Of a stretch of DNA of 64,000 nucleotides, positions 21,350 through 33,785 are shown in pieces. The stretch spans positions 832,988-896,987 of the forward strand of contig NW_022985072.1 of assembly GCF_010015585.1 (NCBI RefSeq), read 5' to 3'. Made by a program: the position numbers and the translations under genes. Origin of the DNA: Eremomyces bilateralis CBS 781.70. Lineage: Eukaryota > Ascomycota > Dothideomycetes > Eremomycetales > Eremomycetaceae. The notes under the pieces are model-generated. The model had not been told where the DNA came from. It searched no databases and saw nothing but the letters and a program-made list of their open reading frames with translations. Within the stretch, counting starts at the first letter, position 1. Every line of letters begins with the position of its first letter.

Positions 21350-22925
21350 TCAGATCGCATGGCGGTGAGCGTTTCGGTGGTGGTGTAGCATCCGGGCGAT
21401 TCCCTTCTCCGCTTCCATGCGTTTCACGATGGGGTTGATGGTCTGGGTCTCGGTGACGGTGACATAGACCTCCTCGATCTCGACTTCGTAGACGGCGCCG
21501 GCGGAGGTAAAGGTGGTGGTCGCGACAATGTTGGCCCAGACCTTGGTGGAAGTGACCAGCGTGGTCGTGGTGGCCGGTGGTGGAGGAGGTGCGGGCTCGG
21601 ACTCCGCATTGACAAGAGCCACATTGGACGGTTGCGCCTCGCCGCCTGCAGGAAGTACAGCAGCATTCGGAGTCAGAGTGGATGCGGGAATCATCTCCCC
21701 GGGGAGGGCTGCCTTGGCGATCGTGATGACGTCCCCGCCGTTATCAGTGATCACAAGTTCGCCGGGAGTGTATCCTAAGCTCAAGGTCTGGGGTGGTGCC
21801 GTGGTAGATGCAGGGGGTGCTGTGCTGCCAGGAGGAGGGGCATAGCCGGGACCATCGTAGATCTGGACATTTCCCGGCATTTGATTGCCGGGTCGGAGAC
21901 AGTCTTCATCGCGAATCTCGGAGGGAAGATCGATCTTGCAGTTTTGCTCGGTCTCCTCGTCTTGGATGGTGAAGAGTGGGCAGGCTGACTGTTGACCGGA
22001 GGCATCCTTGCATTGGTCGATGGCACCTTGCAGGAAATCCGGTTCCCAACCACTGATAAGATCGCCGTGGAAACCGTTGCCTAAAAAAAAAGCGTTAAAC
22101 ACCAACAAAGCTATTTGACGAGTGCAACATACCAGTAGGATCACCGTTACCAATGACAAACCGGCCAGGGACACCATTGAAGGCGTTCGTGTTGAAGATG
22201 CTCTCGAACAGAATGGTGGGGATCCGGGTCTCGAACCCTTCCGGACATGTTCCGCCCTGGAGCAGACTGGAGAATGCAACATGAGACTGATCGGGGGATT
22301 CGGTGTCCTTGCCATTCCAGCAGGAGGGGAAGACGAGCTCCAGGCGAATGCCGTCCTTACAGTTTTCGTCCATGTAGTCCTTAGTAGGGAGGAAATGGCG
22401 GGAACCGAAGCGCTCCGCATCACGGTTGTAGTTCAAGCAATTGAAGCCTAGTGCCTTGCCTTCAAGTGATGACTGAGTCTGCTCTTCCGCAGTCCAGACT
22501 GATGTCTCGAGATCCGGGATTGGGCCGGTGAAGTTTCGTCGCCGCGTATCGCCAGAGATCATGCTAAATCCGCGAGGGAAAGCCTTGACGTTGTCGCCAA
22601 TCTGAATGTAGTAGACCAGCATACCACCGACTTGTGGTACCATCTCGATAGTTCCATTGGAATGTTCGAAGTAAATAGGCGGGAACCAGTATGCCGACAA
22701 ATCCTCCTTGACACTGCAAGACGTACACTCCGAAGCACGGAGATCATCGTAGCCACTTGAGAATCCGAAGTTGTTGCCCCCGTGGATGGCATGGGCATGA
22801 GACGCAGGCGTTCCTGGGTTAACTAGTGGGTCGATTCGGGCCACACCGCTGCGTCCATGGCATTCCAGTCGCCAGAACGCCGATACCGAGCCCGCGAGGG
22901 CGAACGAAAGCCAGGAGACCTTCAT
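21350..22925 (-). CDS. Secreted DUF1996 protein
   Basis: Function of DUF1996 is unknown; the family is common among fungal secreted and wall proteins. Two exons, 22925-22133 and 22080-21350, phase 1, encode 507 residues. The start ATG at 22923-22925 begins a signal peptide (KVSWLSFALAGSVSA, probably cleaved before FWRLECHG). The family core follows: FWRLECHGRSGVARIDPLVN, then SHAHAIHGGNNF, YWFPPIYF and GMLVYYIQ, ending near residue 300 after GDLISGWEPDFLQGAIDQC. Several paired cysteines (SECTSCS, CNLN-type, SCWNGKD) fit disulfides. The last ~200 residues are Pro/Ala/Thr/Val-rich, a linker-like tail likely O-glycosylated, ending in a His-rich MLHHHRNAHRHAI with no GPI-type hydrophobic end. The intron is 52 nt with a poly-T tract before the acceptor. 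Confidence 0.88.
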
Positions 22926-25900
22926 GATCGACAATCAATGGTAAGGGGTTGGTTCTCGGAAGAATAGATGTAATAAGACGAGGCGATGTCTGTAATGGAT
23001 GGAATTGAAGATTGAACAGCACGGAAGAAGCGAGCGGCTGCTGATAATTTCGAAAAATGGTGAAGGTGAAGGTTATTTGTTGTGTGAAGAAGAAGAAGAG
23101 AAGAGTAAGTGAACGGGAGTGGTTCAGGCGGTGAGAGAGTGAGAGTTTCGTTGTCGGGGTGAAGGCCGTCCAAAGTGATGGTGGAAAAGTGATGGTGATG
23201 TTCCGCGACAACCGCAACAGTGTGTGAAGCTTTCTATCGTCCTTATCCCGGTATGATAGAGTCTTTCTATCTCCTTCTCTTTCTGTGCTGGCCGAGTCGA
23301 CTCAATGATGAGGGATAGAGTGAATGACCGAGTGAATGATCTCCGTTTGATGTGGACTGGATTCGTTTCGGAGTTTCCGCCTTTTCCCTCTTCAGGCACC
23401 GATTTCTCACGGTGCTCCGAACGTAACTCTCCCGCTTTCGATCGATTCAACCAAGATCCTTTCCACAACACGCAAAGTCCGACTCCTCCTGAGGGTCGGT
23501 CGGATGCAATGCGACCTCGCAAGCGAATGAGCAAACGAATGGATGGACGTCGAGTCCGATGGATTTCGATTTCCTTTTCAGACGGTCGACGATCTGACGA
23601 TATCGTGTTCCTGGGACGACGGAGCAAATGAATGACAGTGGTGGCTTGGGCAAGAAGCCAGGTAAATGAGCGACTGATCTTGCGGGGTTCAACGCAAGGG
23701 ATGGGCGGAAAACGCGATGGAGGAAGGAAGAGAAATGGTCAACAGACGGGAATGAAGGAATCAGAACATCAGAAATTCAGAACATCACCGAAAGCCAAGG
23801 AATGCAAACAGCAAAGCAAACTAGCATTGCTGGTGAGGAAAAGAGAGGGAGATGATGATAGGGAATAAGGGAAAGCCAAGGTGGATCGTCGTTGTCTCCC
23901 GTGAGTCCCGTCTAGGCAAATACCAGTCTAGGCGAATAGGGTTGGCGGAAGGTTATGAGACAAACGGGGCCACCTGCAATTTACAGCTCCTCCACGCGAT
24001 TACCAGAGCAGCAGGCAGGTCATTGCTTGGAAGTCGGGCATTGACCAACCCTCCCGAAATAGGCTCCTCCATATAATTTCACGGCATCCTTAGCCTGAGG
24101 ACTATCAGACCTCATCTCACAAAGTCTCCATCACCAGTTTGCGAATCTCCCCGACCGATGCCATGACGGCGGTCGTCGCTACCGTTGGTTGTCCTACAAC
24201 GAAACCTCCATGTCTCAGCTTCTGCACAGAGCCGAACCAGATCGTGCAAGTGCTGGAGCGAGAAGTCAGTTTCCGGTCGTGCAGCACAGGTACCGTATCG
24301 TGAGGTTATACATCGGAAGGGAAGAGAACGATGCTGGGATGCTTTCACGATGTCCCCTTCACCGGGCCAAAAAGGAATTCCAAGTACTAACTAGGTGAAA
24401 ATCCATGAAAGATTTCCGGCGAGGAGACGGTGCCAATGCAGCAGGGCATGCCAGGGCGCGATACGGACCCTGCGCCATATTGCACCTTGCCCCTGCCCAG
24501 GATCAAGCATCGAACCTTCTCCGCAGCACGATTCCGAACCACCTCATCTCTTGCTCTTACGAAATTAGGGCAGCCAGGACAACAATCGTCGTTTCCAAGC
24601 ACTGCGACGCTGCCGCTGATTGGCAGTATCGGAATTCGTATGGAGCCAAATGAGGTGGCCACGACGGCTGCCGCCCATTCCACCGCAGATTGGATATTAG
24701 CGTGGTAGTGCAGACGAGGCACGGAAACCACTGCAGGAACCGTGAAACAGAAGGATTAATTTGTACAACCATGACTCCACGAGAGAAAGCTAGGATCACC
24801 TAGCCGCTGGGGGATTCGGGAGACTTCAGAGTTCGTTGCAGAAACATTGCGTATCAGGCGCTATCAGCGTATGGAGTGACGAGAAGTTGAGACAGTCCGC
24901 CCCGAGCTGACGACACCATCGGATATTGCTTGTGAGTTGTGCACTTGTGCTGCTTCGCGAAGAAGCTCGTGCTACCTTTATTATCTGCTTTCTCCATCCA
25001 AGATTAAATGCCGATCAGCCGTTGGTTGGACAGGGAGAGCCCGAGGAGATCGTGGTTGACGATCATATTTTATCCATGGTGCTGGACAGACATCAACGTG
25101 CGCCTACTTTCTCCTCCACATTTTATCTATCTGATATATCTCCCTGTCCGTCAGTATCTGCTATAGTGCTATTATATGCATTTTCGGGGTCAATGCCAAT
25201 GGACGTCATCGGTCATCCTGAAACATATCTTTCCCTTCAACCGGTATAGAAATGAGCGGTGTCTTTTCCTTCTTAATGATAGGGAAAAGATCGGGTACAG
25301 AGTCGCACCAGCGTCAATGAAGAACGATACACCGCTTCATTGATCTTAAAGGAGAAGTCTTGGATAATTTCCTTCGTTGTCATGATTGGTATGGCACCGT
25401 TCTGGTACTTGCGCTTTCGATAGGAAACATCTTTCGAGTGACACTGGGAACAAATCGGGTCAGTGTCTCGGTCCTGATGAAATCTTTGTTATCCCAGCTT
25501 CATTCTCCAGAAAATATGTCTGTGGCTGTAATACCTATTATGCTCCTTATACCTTGTTTATTCCGCTATACCTGAACACAGCCTGTTAATATCTCCAGTC
25601 TATCATTTTCTCTTGCCTTTACAAGTTCAGTTCTTAACCTGTTGCCTGCACTCAAAGAAGTTGCCCCACAATGTCCATGTTCTCGAAGACAGTGCTATAC
25701 ATAGTATGCAAGTCGCTTAGAATCATGCATTGAGATTTGGGAAGGTCATACGTTTGGCTAATGAAGGCGATTTTTATCCTAGAAATAGATGATCCACAAA
25801 GCCATTGTCTTGATAGCCTTATGCTCCGAATGTTAGTAGCTTGGAGCAAATATGATCCTCGCATGCGCACAGCGCTTAAACAGTCATGCTATGAGACAAG

Positions 25901-26222
25901 CAGCAGCAAGTCTGAGGCTTCGAATTCAGGTCTACGGCCTTGTATTCAGGTCGGTATAATGATAGTAATCGCTAACTTTCCGAGATCTAGGGTTCTTCCA
26001 CCTACGTTAAAGTGTCTTCTCCCCAATGGCCGTCATCGCCAACTGCGCGACATCTAGGTTACAACCGGAGAATATTGCGAGGAGTGGGTTACTACGCCAA
26101 GACGCAATATCCTTAATTAACTATTCCCAGCAATATGGATTCTGAGCAGGTCATTTGTCTGGATACTTGATCAGAGAACATCACCGCTTACTTCTATATA
26201 GGGACCGAACATTCGCGTATTG
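22926..26222. other. Long region without a recognised gene
   Basis: The first 700 bases are the minus-strand promoter and leader of the DUF1996 gene (A/G-rich on this strand). Minus-strand frames at 24112-24348 and 24387-24731 have a moderately protein-like look but no family I recognise. From 25000 on it is AT-richer and has only short frames. It is the left part of a decayed accessory block. Confidence 0.5.
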
Positions 26223-28813
26223 ATGGAACGACAGCGGGGTCATGAAAGTTCCGAAGCAGTCGAAGAGAGCTTGATCTCGACAACAGATGTGTACTCATCA
26301 AATGGAGCAGTCACCAGCATTTCCAGTGAGTTGGGGCTTGATCCTTCGGTCTTTGGATCGCCGAACCCTTCCATCCGTTCATTTTCTCATTCCTCCTAAA
26401 GCGGGAGCGCATTGCCTAGCCGTCCCTCGCAAGCCCGCACGGAAGGGCTCCTAACGACAGAACCGGACACTCCAACAGGGAACTTGGGTAGGGCGCTTTC
26501 CCGCTCTCATGCCTCACCAAGTCTAGCACTGTCAAATCTTCTGCCCGTGAACGGCACGCCGGACAGCAGAGGGCTGGAGGACTCGGTGGCTTACACGGTG
26601 CTATATACGGAAGATTCTAGCAGCAGGGATAGCGTGGTACGACTCTCGGCGGATCGGTTCGACGAGATTCAAGTCAAAAACTCGGACAATATCCTCGAGA
26701 TCGAGAAGCAATGCTCGGTTGCTTCGCAGCCTTGCCAAAACTCACGCATCACACTAAGATCACCGATGACGTAATGTCGATCCATAGTCCGTATATATTG
26801 GGGATTCTCCCGGATCTCATCGGATATTATCCAAGCGAGGGCCTTTACAGCTCAAGCAATCCAATGCTGGGCCAATAGCGCGCCTTGCGGATCGAAAAAC
26901 CCTACAGGATGTTCGGAATCGACGCTATCACACGGATGAAGGATGCTCGAGAGAAATATGAACAGATTGCTGAAGGCGGCGGGCTAGATCCTGAGACGAT
27001 CGCTCAGTACGGCCTCACCGCCCAGCATTTGTTGATGCTTGAAAGAGTTCTGGACCATGCCAGAAGTACCAGGATCGCTGATGAGGAGAGAAGGTACGAA
27101 AGGAACCCTCCCGTTGCGACCTTCGACATGCTTTGGCTCCTCTTCCGGCCGGGTGACGTCGTCTATGCGAAGATTGGCGATGACTTTATCGCCTGTCGCG
27201 TTTATCTTCTCATTTGGGACCTCGAGAGAGACCCAAGCGAGCATAACGTTTCGATTAAACTCTGATATCTCGATTATGATGGTAAGGATTCGCTGTATGT
27301 CTTATTATACGTTCCTAGCCCTATTTAAAGCCAAGCGTATCAACCGTGTTTGGCATTCTGTTACGGTTTCGAAGCTTCATGACGAGAGGAAGATCCCCGA
27401 TCTCGACATCTATCCGATGAAGTTCGCTGTGGACAATGAATTTGGGAAGCGGCTGGTCGAAAGAGGACGCAAGTATTTCCAGCTACTAGCACCTCATGCC
27501 CCACAAGCTGAGTACAACGGTTATGCATACCGACACCGAGGAAGGCAAGAGAAGTGCTTCGTGAGCAACCTCAAACTAACTGCAAACGATGAACTCCTTT
27601 TAACAGTATCATGGAAACACCATCGTTGACCCTGCATTCAACATTTATGAATATGGCCCTGATCGGGACGATGAAGAATGGGTCTCGAAGGACGATGTTT
27701 TGAACGATAAGTATTCGCGCCACAGTGATGTAAAGGGCTTCGCGGACATTGACCCAAAGTCGGGGGACTTGCATTTGGCGGATGACCATTACAGGCTCAT
27801 GCCGAGGTGGATTCGAGTGTTCTTGCTCGGGACAAGGACTTGGTGTAAGCTGCAACGACAACCTTCAGGCGAAGGGATCTAACCAGTATGTACAGCCTAC
27901 GTGATGTGGATGATATCAGTGACTGTAAGTGCCACCTGTCATACATTTAACCTGCACTTCAAAAGCTCATCATCTTGCCCTAGATGTCCCCAGCCGCTCA
28001 ATCATCGATACTCTGGTCATTGATGAGACGGATCTGCGGAGTTTGAAGGCTTTTACAAGGGTGTCTTATCGGACGTCCTTTGGCTCCAGTGGCCATAGGA
28101 CATTCTCAATTGACCCAATCAAGGGGAAGGCCGAAGGCAGAGTTATTTTATTGCATGGTGCGCCGGGGACAGGGAAGACATATTCGGCCGAATGTTTAGC
28201 TGAGTGGAATGGTTTGGTCACACCAAGCGATTCCGAGTAATCAATGCTAATGAACCGGAATAGAGCGACCACTTCTGCGCCTGTCGTGTGCTGATATTGG
28301 TATTTACACATGGACCATTGTAGTTTGACTAATACTGCAGCTGACACATGCCAGGCACTGAGCCAGAAGATATTCAAGCAAGGCTGAACAAATGGTTTAG
28401 ATACACGTACCATTGGAACTCATTTCTGCTGATTGACGAAGCCGATGTCTATCTGCATCAGCGGTCCAGTAGAAGCACCTTGAATGAAGAAGCAATCATA
28501 TCCGGTATGGTGGGACAGTAACACACACTGATCAAAATATTTCTAACAATGGCGATTGTAGCGTTTCTACAGAGCCTTGGGTACTACCGTGGCATTATTT
28601 ACCTTACCACGAACCGCGTCCTCAAGTTCGATGACGCCATCCACAGCCGCGTATCACTGATTTTGCAATACCCCAACCTTGGTGAGAAAGAAAAGAAAAG
28701 GATACGGGAGCAGCATCTTACTACGCTGGAAAACACCAAGCGGTACGACATATGGAAAGGGGCACGGAGTACATTCGAAGAGGACATTGCTCAAGGTAGG
28801 ATAGACAGGTAGT
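26223..28813 (+). pseudogene. Decayed AAA+ ATPase of the fungal DUF7025-type family
   Basis: Family members have a disordered N-terminus, a DUF7025-like middle and one AAA+ domain; their cellular role is largely unknown. The middle domain is seen as SPYILGILPDLIGYYPSEG, PPVATFDMLWLLFRPGDVVY, YLDYDG and IPDLDIYPMKF. The AAA+ core has Walker A GAPGTGKT (28157-28180), Walker B LLIDEAD near 28425-28447 and the sensor region IIYLTTNRV. Several introns still splice in phase, for example before ERPLLRLSCADIG, GTEPEDIQ and AFLQSLGYYRG. Against that, a frame switch is needed near 26700, an in-frame TAG is at 26876, a TGA at 27263 stands where the family has Trp before YLDYDG, and the frame does not join cleanly near 27870-27900. 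The expected WNGREIRN end after EEDIAQ is missing. I call it a fairly young pseudogene. Confidence 0.72.
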
Positions 28814-28920
28814 GGATTTTTTCCAAGCATCCAAGCTCCAAGATGGGGAGTTCTCCGCGAAACCAGATGTTAATGATAGTCATTTGTTTCCTTCGCGTCG
28901 CTAGCCGGCATGCATCCCAC

Positions 28921-30176
28921 CTATATTTCCCTGAGGGCTGGTTCGAGCGATATAATTGGTATATCAGCGGATTCTCCTTGATACAGATCCAGATTCGGTG
29001 GTTCAGGGGGCCTTGAGATAACCCTGTCATCTAAAATCCTAGATATAAGGAGAATTTTGGCCTTGTTTTCTTTGACACAACTGTCCAGTGTGTTGAAAAT
29101 GCTTTCCCATACGTCGGTGTCCTCTATCCCTTCTAGGGTCTCAATTCCGTACAGGATGAGGTACGGGAAATGTCCTTTCCTGTTCCACTCTGATACAGTT
29201 TCAGTTGTACTCTCTTCTCTGGTTGGCGTTGGAAGAGAATTCGTCCAGTTGGCCATCACGCGCTCAAGTGCCGGTAAAGTTGTATTGCAATCACCTTGAG
29301 CGCTACAAATTGCCAGCAAGGGGACTTGGAGGATAGAAAGCTCATCGGCAAGGAAGCTGCCGATTCACAGTAACTTCTCGTCTTCGACCGTGCATTCGAT
29401 CCTAATCATTGATCCAGACGATTCCCGCAGCCATTCCCCAATGCTGATTAAGATGCCACTTCGGTAATTGCATCCGATCCCGCAACACTACGATCATGGC
29501 ACAGGACTTCGCACATCATATCTGTGTGGACTGCCTGGAGTGATACGATACCGTCTTGCTTCTTGTCAACCGAAGCTAGAACTTTGCTGATGTCCGATGC
29601 TTTTTCGTTTCTAACACGATGGTGCTCGTCTTGTTTTGCCAAGTCCTTATCAACCTGCTCCAGAATATCCTTTCGATGACTTTGATCCGCTTGTCTGTTT
29701 CAGTGTTAATCGTGACATTGAGATTTGACTTGGGCCGTGAGGCTACGTATCAAGGGAGGAGACGTATGTCTGAAGGAATTGGAACTCGAAGTTCAGCACA
29801 GCACCAAGGCTCGAAAGACTTCCTTGTATCTCTCGGATCTCCGACTCTTTCATTTTCAAGTCAATCTGCTTGATAATTGGTACATTCCTCAGGGTGCTCC
29901 ATCGCTGAGGGTTGCCAGATCTGTCACACATTTCTTTAACGGACTCAGATATCCTTTGCTCCTCTCAATCCATGTATCCACGTTTTGATTACTCGGCTGA
30001 GATCTTTGATATTCCTCTATCTGGTCCAATAGAGACACCAAATTATCTACCCATGCCTTTGTATTTTGAAGCCTTATTTTGCCTTGCTTGTAAGTCACAA
30101 ATATGGCGCAAAATGCCCTCACTGTCGTCGTAAGGGCGAGGCCCGGCTGCGGTGGCCCCAAGTATCTCTGCCATAG
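28921..30176 (-). pseudogene. Remnant of an NLR/STAND-like gene
   Basis: Fungal NLR-like proteins act in non-self recognition and incompatibility. Reading leftward from an ATG at 30174-30176 (MAEILGATAAG), a helical N-terminal domain (TTTVRAFCAIFVTYKQ, WIERSKGYLSPLKKCVTDL), a coiled region (KMKESEIREIQGSLSSLGAVL, then EKASDISKVLASVDKKQDG) and a NACHT-like piece (YLILYGIETLEG, IFNTLDSCVKENKAKILLISRILDD) appear in the order expected. The pieces lie in different frames and no P-loop is found, so the gene is broken. No repeat domain follows to the left. It is convergent with the decayed ATPase, and fewer than 110 bp separate them. The assignment rests on layout and short motifs, so it could be another P-loop family. 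Confidence 0.45.
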
Positions 30177-31288
30177 CCTTGCGATTTAGCAAAGTGCTTG
30201 AGAGGAACTTGGAGACAAGTCATGGCTCCGGCGCCTCATCGCAGGTATTCATATACGACGATGGTATGAGGCGCTTCTCGCAGCCTTGCGCAACCCTTGA
30301 CAGCATGTATGCAGTTGTTATGCAGCTTCACACTGAAAGCGGGGCTGTCCAGCCTCACCAGCTGAAATATTCATGTGACAAGGCAACCATTAAAATGATT
30401 CTTCGGTATTTGACCCGAGGCCCCTATTCGGAGATTTCAAGAGGCGTTAATAGAGGAGTTCTAACAGGATTCTCTTGAGCACATGGATGCACTTCAGAGT
30501 GTTTATGCACATGGAAAATGTTGGGAGTTGTTGCCTTGTTGCATTATCCATAGTCACTATGGCAACCATCAATGGTAGTTAAACCTTAATAAATACCTAT
30601 TCATTCCGTATTGGTACCTCAAAACCAATGGGGAGCTTTCTTTGGGCACAACCAGTTCCTTGATAACACATACAATATAAGTAATACATGAGACCAGGTC
30701 TGATCACCCAGATCCAGGCTGAAACACCCTGATCAATTTCAAGACATCACTAGGAACTGGCGAATGTGGCCCAACCCAGACAAGCTTTCTCTCACACCTT
30801 CAAATATCTGATGGTTTGGAACTATTTTACCTAGTAGTAAAAGATTTAGGGTTACCATAGATATTATTGTGTCACGTTTTCCCTTTTGCGGTGTGCCATA
30901 AATGAAATGCACTGATCCCACTGAAATTGCTATGACAGCTTCAAGGGCCAAGAACAAGCGTCAACGAATGAATTTAAGAATTTCTAATGTAACAATACCC
31001 TTTCGCTATTGAGTTAGTGCCTCTTTCAAGACAGTTTCTGTCTAAGGCGCTGCTTAGGTCTTGGTTTGGTTCTTTAGGTTTTGACAAGTTCGTTCACTCA
31101 TTGTCTGGAAGTAATTGAAAACCAAAACTAAACACTGCCGTGGTACCTCAAATTGTCTTACAGAGACTTAGCCATCCATTACTCGAAGACGTTCTTTAAA
31201 TTTGATAGTTGCTCAACATATATTGATCTTTATATATATCTGATTATACGCCGAAGACCAATCATCATTAATTTCCTACCTTCGCACA
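30177..31288. other. Region without a recognised gene
   Basis: AT-rich. A plus-strand frame at 30152-30478 and a minus-strand frame at 30739-30957 show no family resemblance. The last 150 bases (TATATAT-rich near 31220) may be the promoter of the small membrane protein gene. Confidence 0.5.
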
Positions 31289-31849
31289 ATGTCAAACCAA
31301 GACCACACACCAGAGGCTATAAAGAAAAAGAGGGATGAGCGTCGAAAGCGAATACATACTTCTGCCGTGGAATGGCAGCCATTCTTTATCGGAGCTTTAG
31401 CCGTCAACTACGTTCTCTTATTAGTCGTGGCAGCCGGTTATGCCTTTTCAGAGCGAAGCACTATTCCTCGATGGTTGGCAATCATGTCTTTCGCCGTCGC
31501 TGTAACTTGTCTCACAGCATTTTCTATCGGCTGGATGATCCATCTAAACTGGCTTCAGGATTGGACTTGCTTTTCAGCTATATCCACATCTGGGTCTCTG
31601 GATAATGGTAGTCCAACCCTTCCAGTAGTTAACCATTTGCTGGGAAGCAACTGTCCTCCCCCTCCGGAAATTGATACAGAAGCTGGTATTACAGATCGTT
31701 GGCGGCCAGATACACCGGGGTACGGCGTTCAAGCACCACAGCAAGTGTATATCGGCAGCAATCACATACCAGACCAGCAATGGCAAGTGAACCGTGCAAA
31801 TAGGGTAGTGGGCATCCAGCCCAGTATCATTGAGGACAATGGGAGTTGA
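31289..31849 (+). CDS. Small two-TM membrane protein, unknown
   Basis: 186 residues from an ATG at 31289. A very basic start (KKKRDERRKR) precedes two predicted membrane spans, about residues 31-55 (FFIGALAVNYVLLLVVAAGY) and 60-85 (LAIMSFAVAVTCLTAFSIGW). The C-terminal ~100 residues are Pro/Asn-rich and hydrophilic. By the positive-inside rule the N-terminus should be cytosolic. I do not recognise a family. After the stop the same phase continues as VRPMERLKAEE, then a plausible intron (GTGAGT near 31883 to AG near 31945) and more coding-like sequence to 32436 broken by one TAA, so this may be the front part of a longer, decaying gene. Confidence 0.5.
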   Translation: MSNQDHTPEAIKKKRDERRKRIHTSAVEWQPFFIGALAVNYVLLLVVAAGYAFSERSTIPRWLAIMSFAVAVTCLTAFSIGWMIHLNWLQDWTCFSAISTSGSLDNGSPTLPVVNHLLGSNCPPPPEIDTEAGITDRWRPDTPGYGVQAPQQVYIGSNHIPDQQWQVNRANRVVGIQPSIIEDNGS

Positions 31850-32186
31850 GTGCGTCCTATGGAGCGGCTAAAGGCAGAGGAGGTGAGTTTTCACTAAAAA
31901 GGGGCTCTACCGCGTCAATCATTTAACACACGATCCGAAATTAGGATGGAACCACTCTACCTAACAAAACGACCTCTCCACCAAACTCTGTTGGCCAGCG
32001 CAAAGGCCCAACCATAACCCCTTTTGGCTAATCGAATGAGAAGGGCCAGAATGAAATCCCTACTATCCAGGCTGCTATAGAGGCTGTTGCCACGATCTCT
32101 AACAGAATGACGCCTCAACCAGGCTCTGCTGCCCACCGCGAAACATCAAACCTACCGTTTTCAGGCTCGCCAAAAGACAAGCAGGA

Positions 32187-32630
32187 CTACAATGAAATGC
32201 CCACCACACAAGCCGTCAATGAGGCTCCCGCTATATCCGATGTAACTCGTGGTCTAGACTGTTCAAGCTCCCTCAAAGACCAACCTAGAGAAAATATCCC
32301 TAAAAACACGGCAAATAAACCAACAAGATATGTACGTTCTTGGGGATCCAAAGTGAGGACAAGAAAAGGGACGCCAGAAATCAAGACAGTGGCGAATGTG
32401 TACGACGCAACCAGGTTGCAGGACTCATTGATATAAACAGATATGGATATGGTGGCTCTCGGCACATTCTCATGTAGTCCTGTCACTCCGAGGACAACAT
32501 TCCTTGCCACCAAACCACTGTATATAGATCCTAAATAGGCACGGAGGTGCATTCTCCTTGATTGAGCATCGGTCAAGTTCAGATCATCTCCTGGGGGCGG
32601 GTATCTTCCGATACTTTTCAGAATTGTCAA
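32187..32630 (-). pseudogene. Fragment resembling the C-terminal two-TM part of DUF6594 proteins
   Basis: A 147-codon minus-strand frame contains ISVYINESCNLVASYTFA, a hydrophobic span (VLISGVPFLVLTL), a second span (YLVGLFAVFLGIFSLGW) and an Ala-rich end (SDIAGASLTACVVGISL). This order resembles the ending of fungal DUF6594 proteins as I remember them. The DUF6594 N-terminal helices are not found upstream, so it is a fragment or has undetected exons. It lies opposite the coding-like plus-strand stretch noted for the neighbouring gene; only one of the two is likely to be real. Confidence 0.35.
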
Positions 32631-32758
32631 TACCTAAAGTAGACCCTTTGCCTTCTAAAACCAATGATGCGGTGATACTCTGGGAGACAGCAGTCAGACA
32701 GGGGTTAGTCTGACAAACACTCTAGTCTCTACCTTAGATCGCCTAAAGCTATAACTAA

Positions 32759-33785
32759 TCAATAATTACCAAGCACTCCTTGCATCACGTCTTCCATCCA
32801 AGGCTCCAAAGGGGCATATGCGCTCGCAAAATTGAAAAGGTTGCGTCTGAATGCTTGATCGTGCACTGCTCGTAGGCCAGTCTTCTTTATCGATTCTTGG
32901 TAAACTTCTTTCATCAATACCTCCTGAATTGGAGTAAAAAGATATTGGCGTTCAGCCGTGGACATGAGCTCTGATTCACCCTTCACCTATTTCTATAACT
33001 CGAACGCGGTGGGATTTTCAGAGGATAGCTGGTCCCTGGGGATGATGACCATCCATGTTACGAAGATGTGCGCTTGCTTTGGGTCGACTGAGTCTGACTG
33101 ATGATGGCAGCATTCGAGATGCTTGAACTGTTGTTCTGGAATTTTACTCGAGCAAAGCAATCGAAATCCGACTAGTCTCCGCGTGTCCCATATTCTAATT
33201 CCAAGGCAAATAAATGGCGCGAGACACCATGAGCAGTGGCGAGCAGGGTGAGCAGGTTGAAGATGTGAGGCGGCGGAGGAACCAGTACCCTCCAGTGGCT
33301 CGTACCACGTTTCCCTTATTGCTCTGCCAATGATCTGTTCCTTCGTACAGGGTAGGGAGTCTCCACGTCGGTTCCCGGCGAGGTCCTCGGGATCCATCAG
33401 TAAGGTAAGATATCCATCTTCAGTCAGCGTTAGTCTAACATCGTGTGTGATTAGCAAGTCGCGGAGACAGTCATGAGTCTCAAGAACTTCATCTTCATTA
33501 TGCACACCAGTCCACCGTGCGAACCGCTGGAGCGAGCCTTCGAACGGTTCCTTGCCGACGCCACTCAAATTTCCTGCGAAGTACGTTTGAATTCGCCAGA
33601 GAGCCAGTGTCACCGGTTGGAGTTCGGGCCAGGATGGTGGACCGACCTCTACAAGCTCGACAGGATACCCTCATATTATCTTCCATATTGAAACTCAGTG
33701 GTACATTGTCGACCATGTTCAGGGGCTTCGTTGATCGAACCCGCCTTAAAAAACTCGTCCAGGCACCATGAGGCAAGATCGTGAA
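32759..33785 (-). pseudogene. Broken minus-strand gene, unrecognised
   Basis: Three protein-like pieces read leftward: DLASWCLDEFFKAGSINEAP (near 33780-33720), an open stretch to 32993 with VGPPSWPELQPVTLALWRIQ and FEGSLQRFARWTGVHNEDEV, and 32986-32759 with LFTPIQEVLMKEVYQESIKK. The second piece has the look of the helical region of uncharacterised fungal F-box-like proteins (Leu-x-x-Ala-Leu-Trp-Arg-Ile-x). The first two pieces are in different frames and no splice pair clearly joins them. I do not assign a function. Confidence 0.35.
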
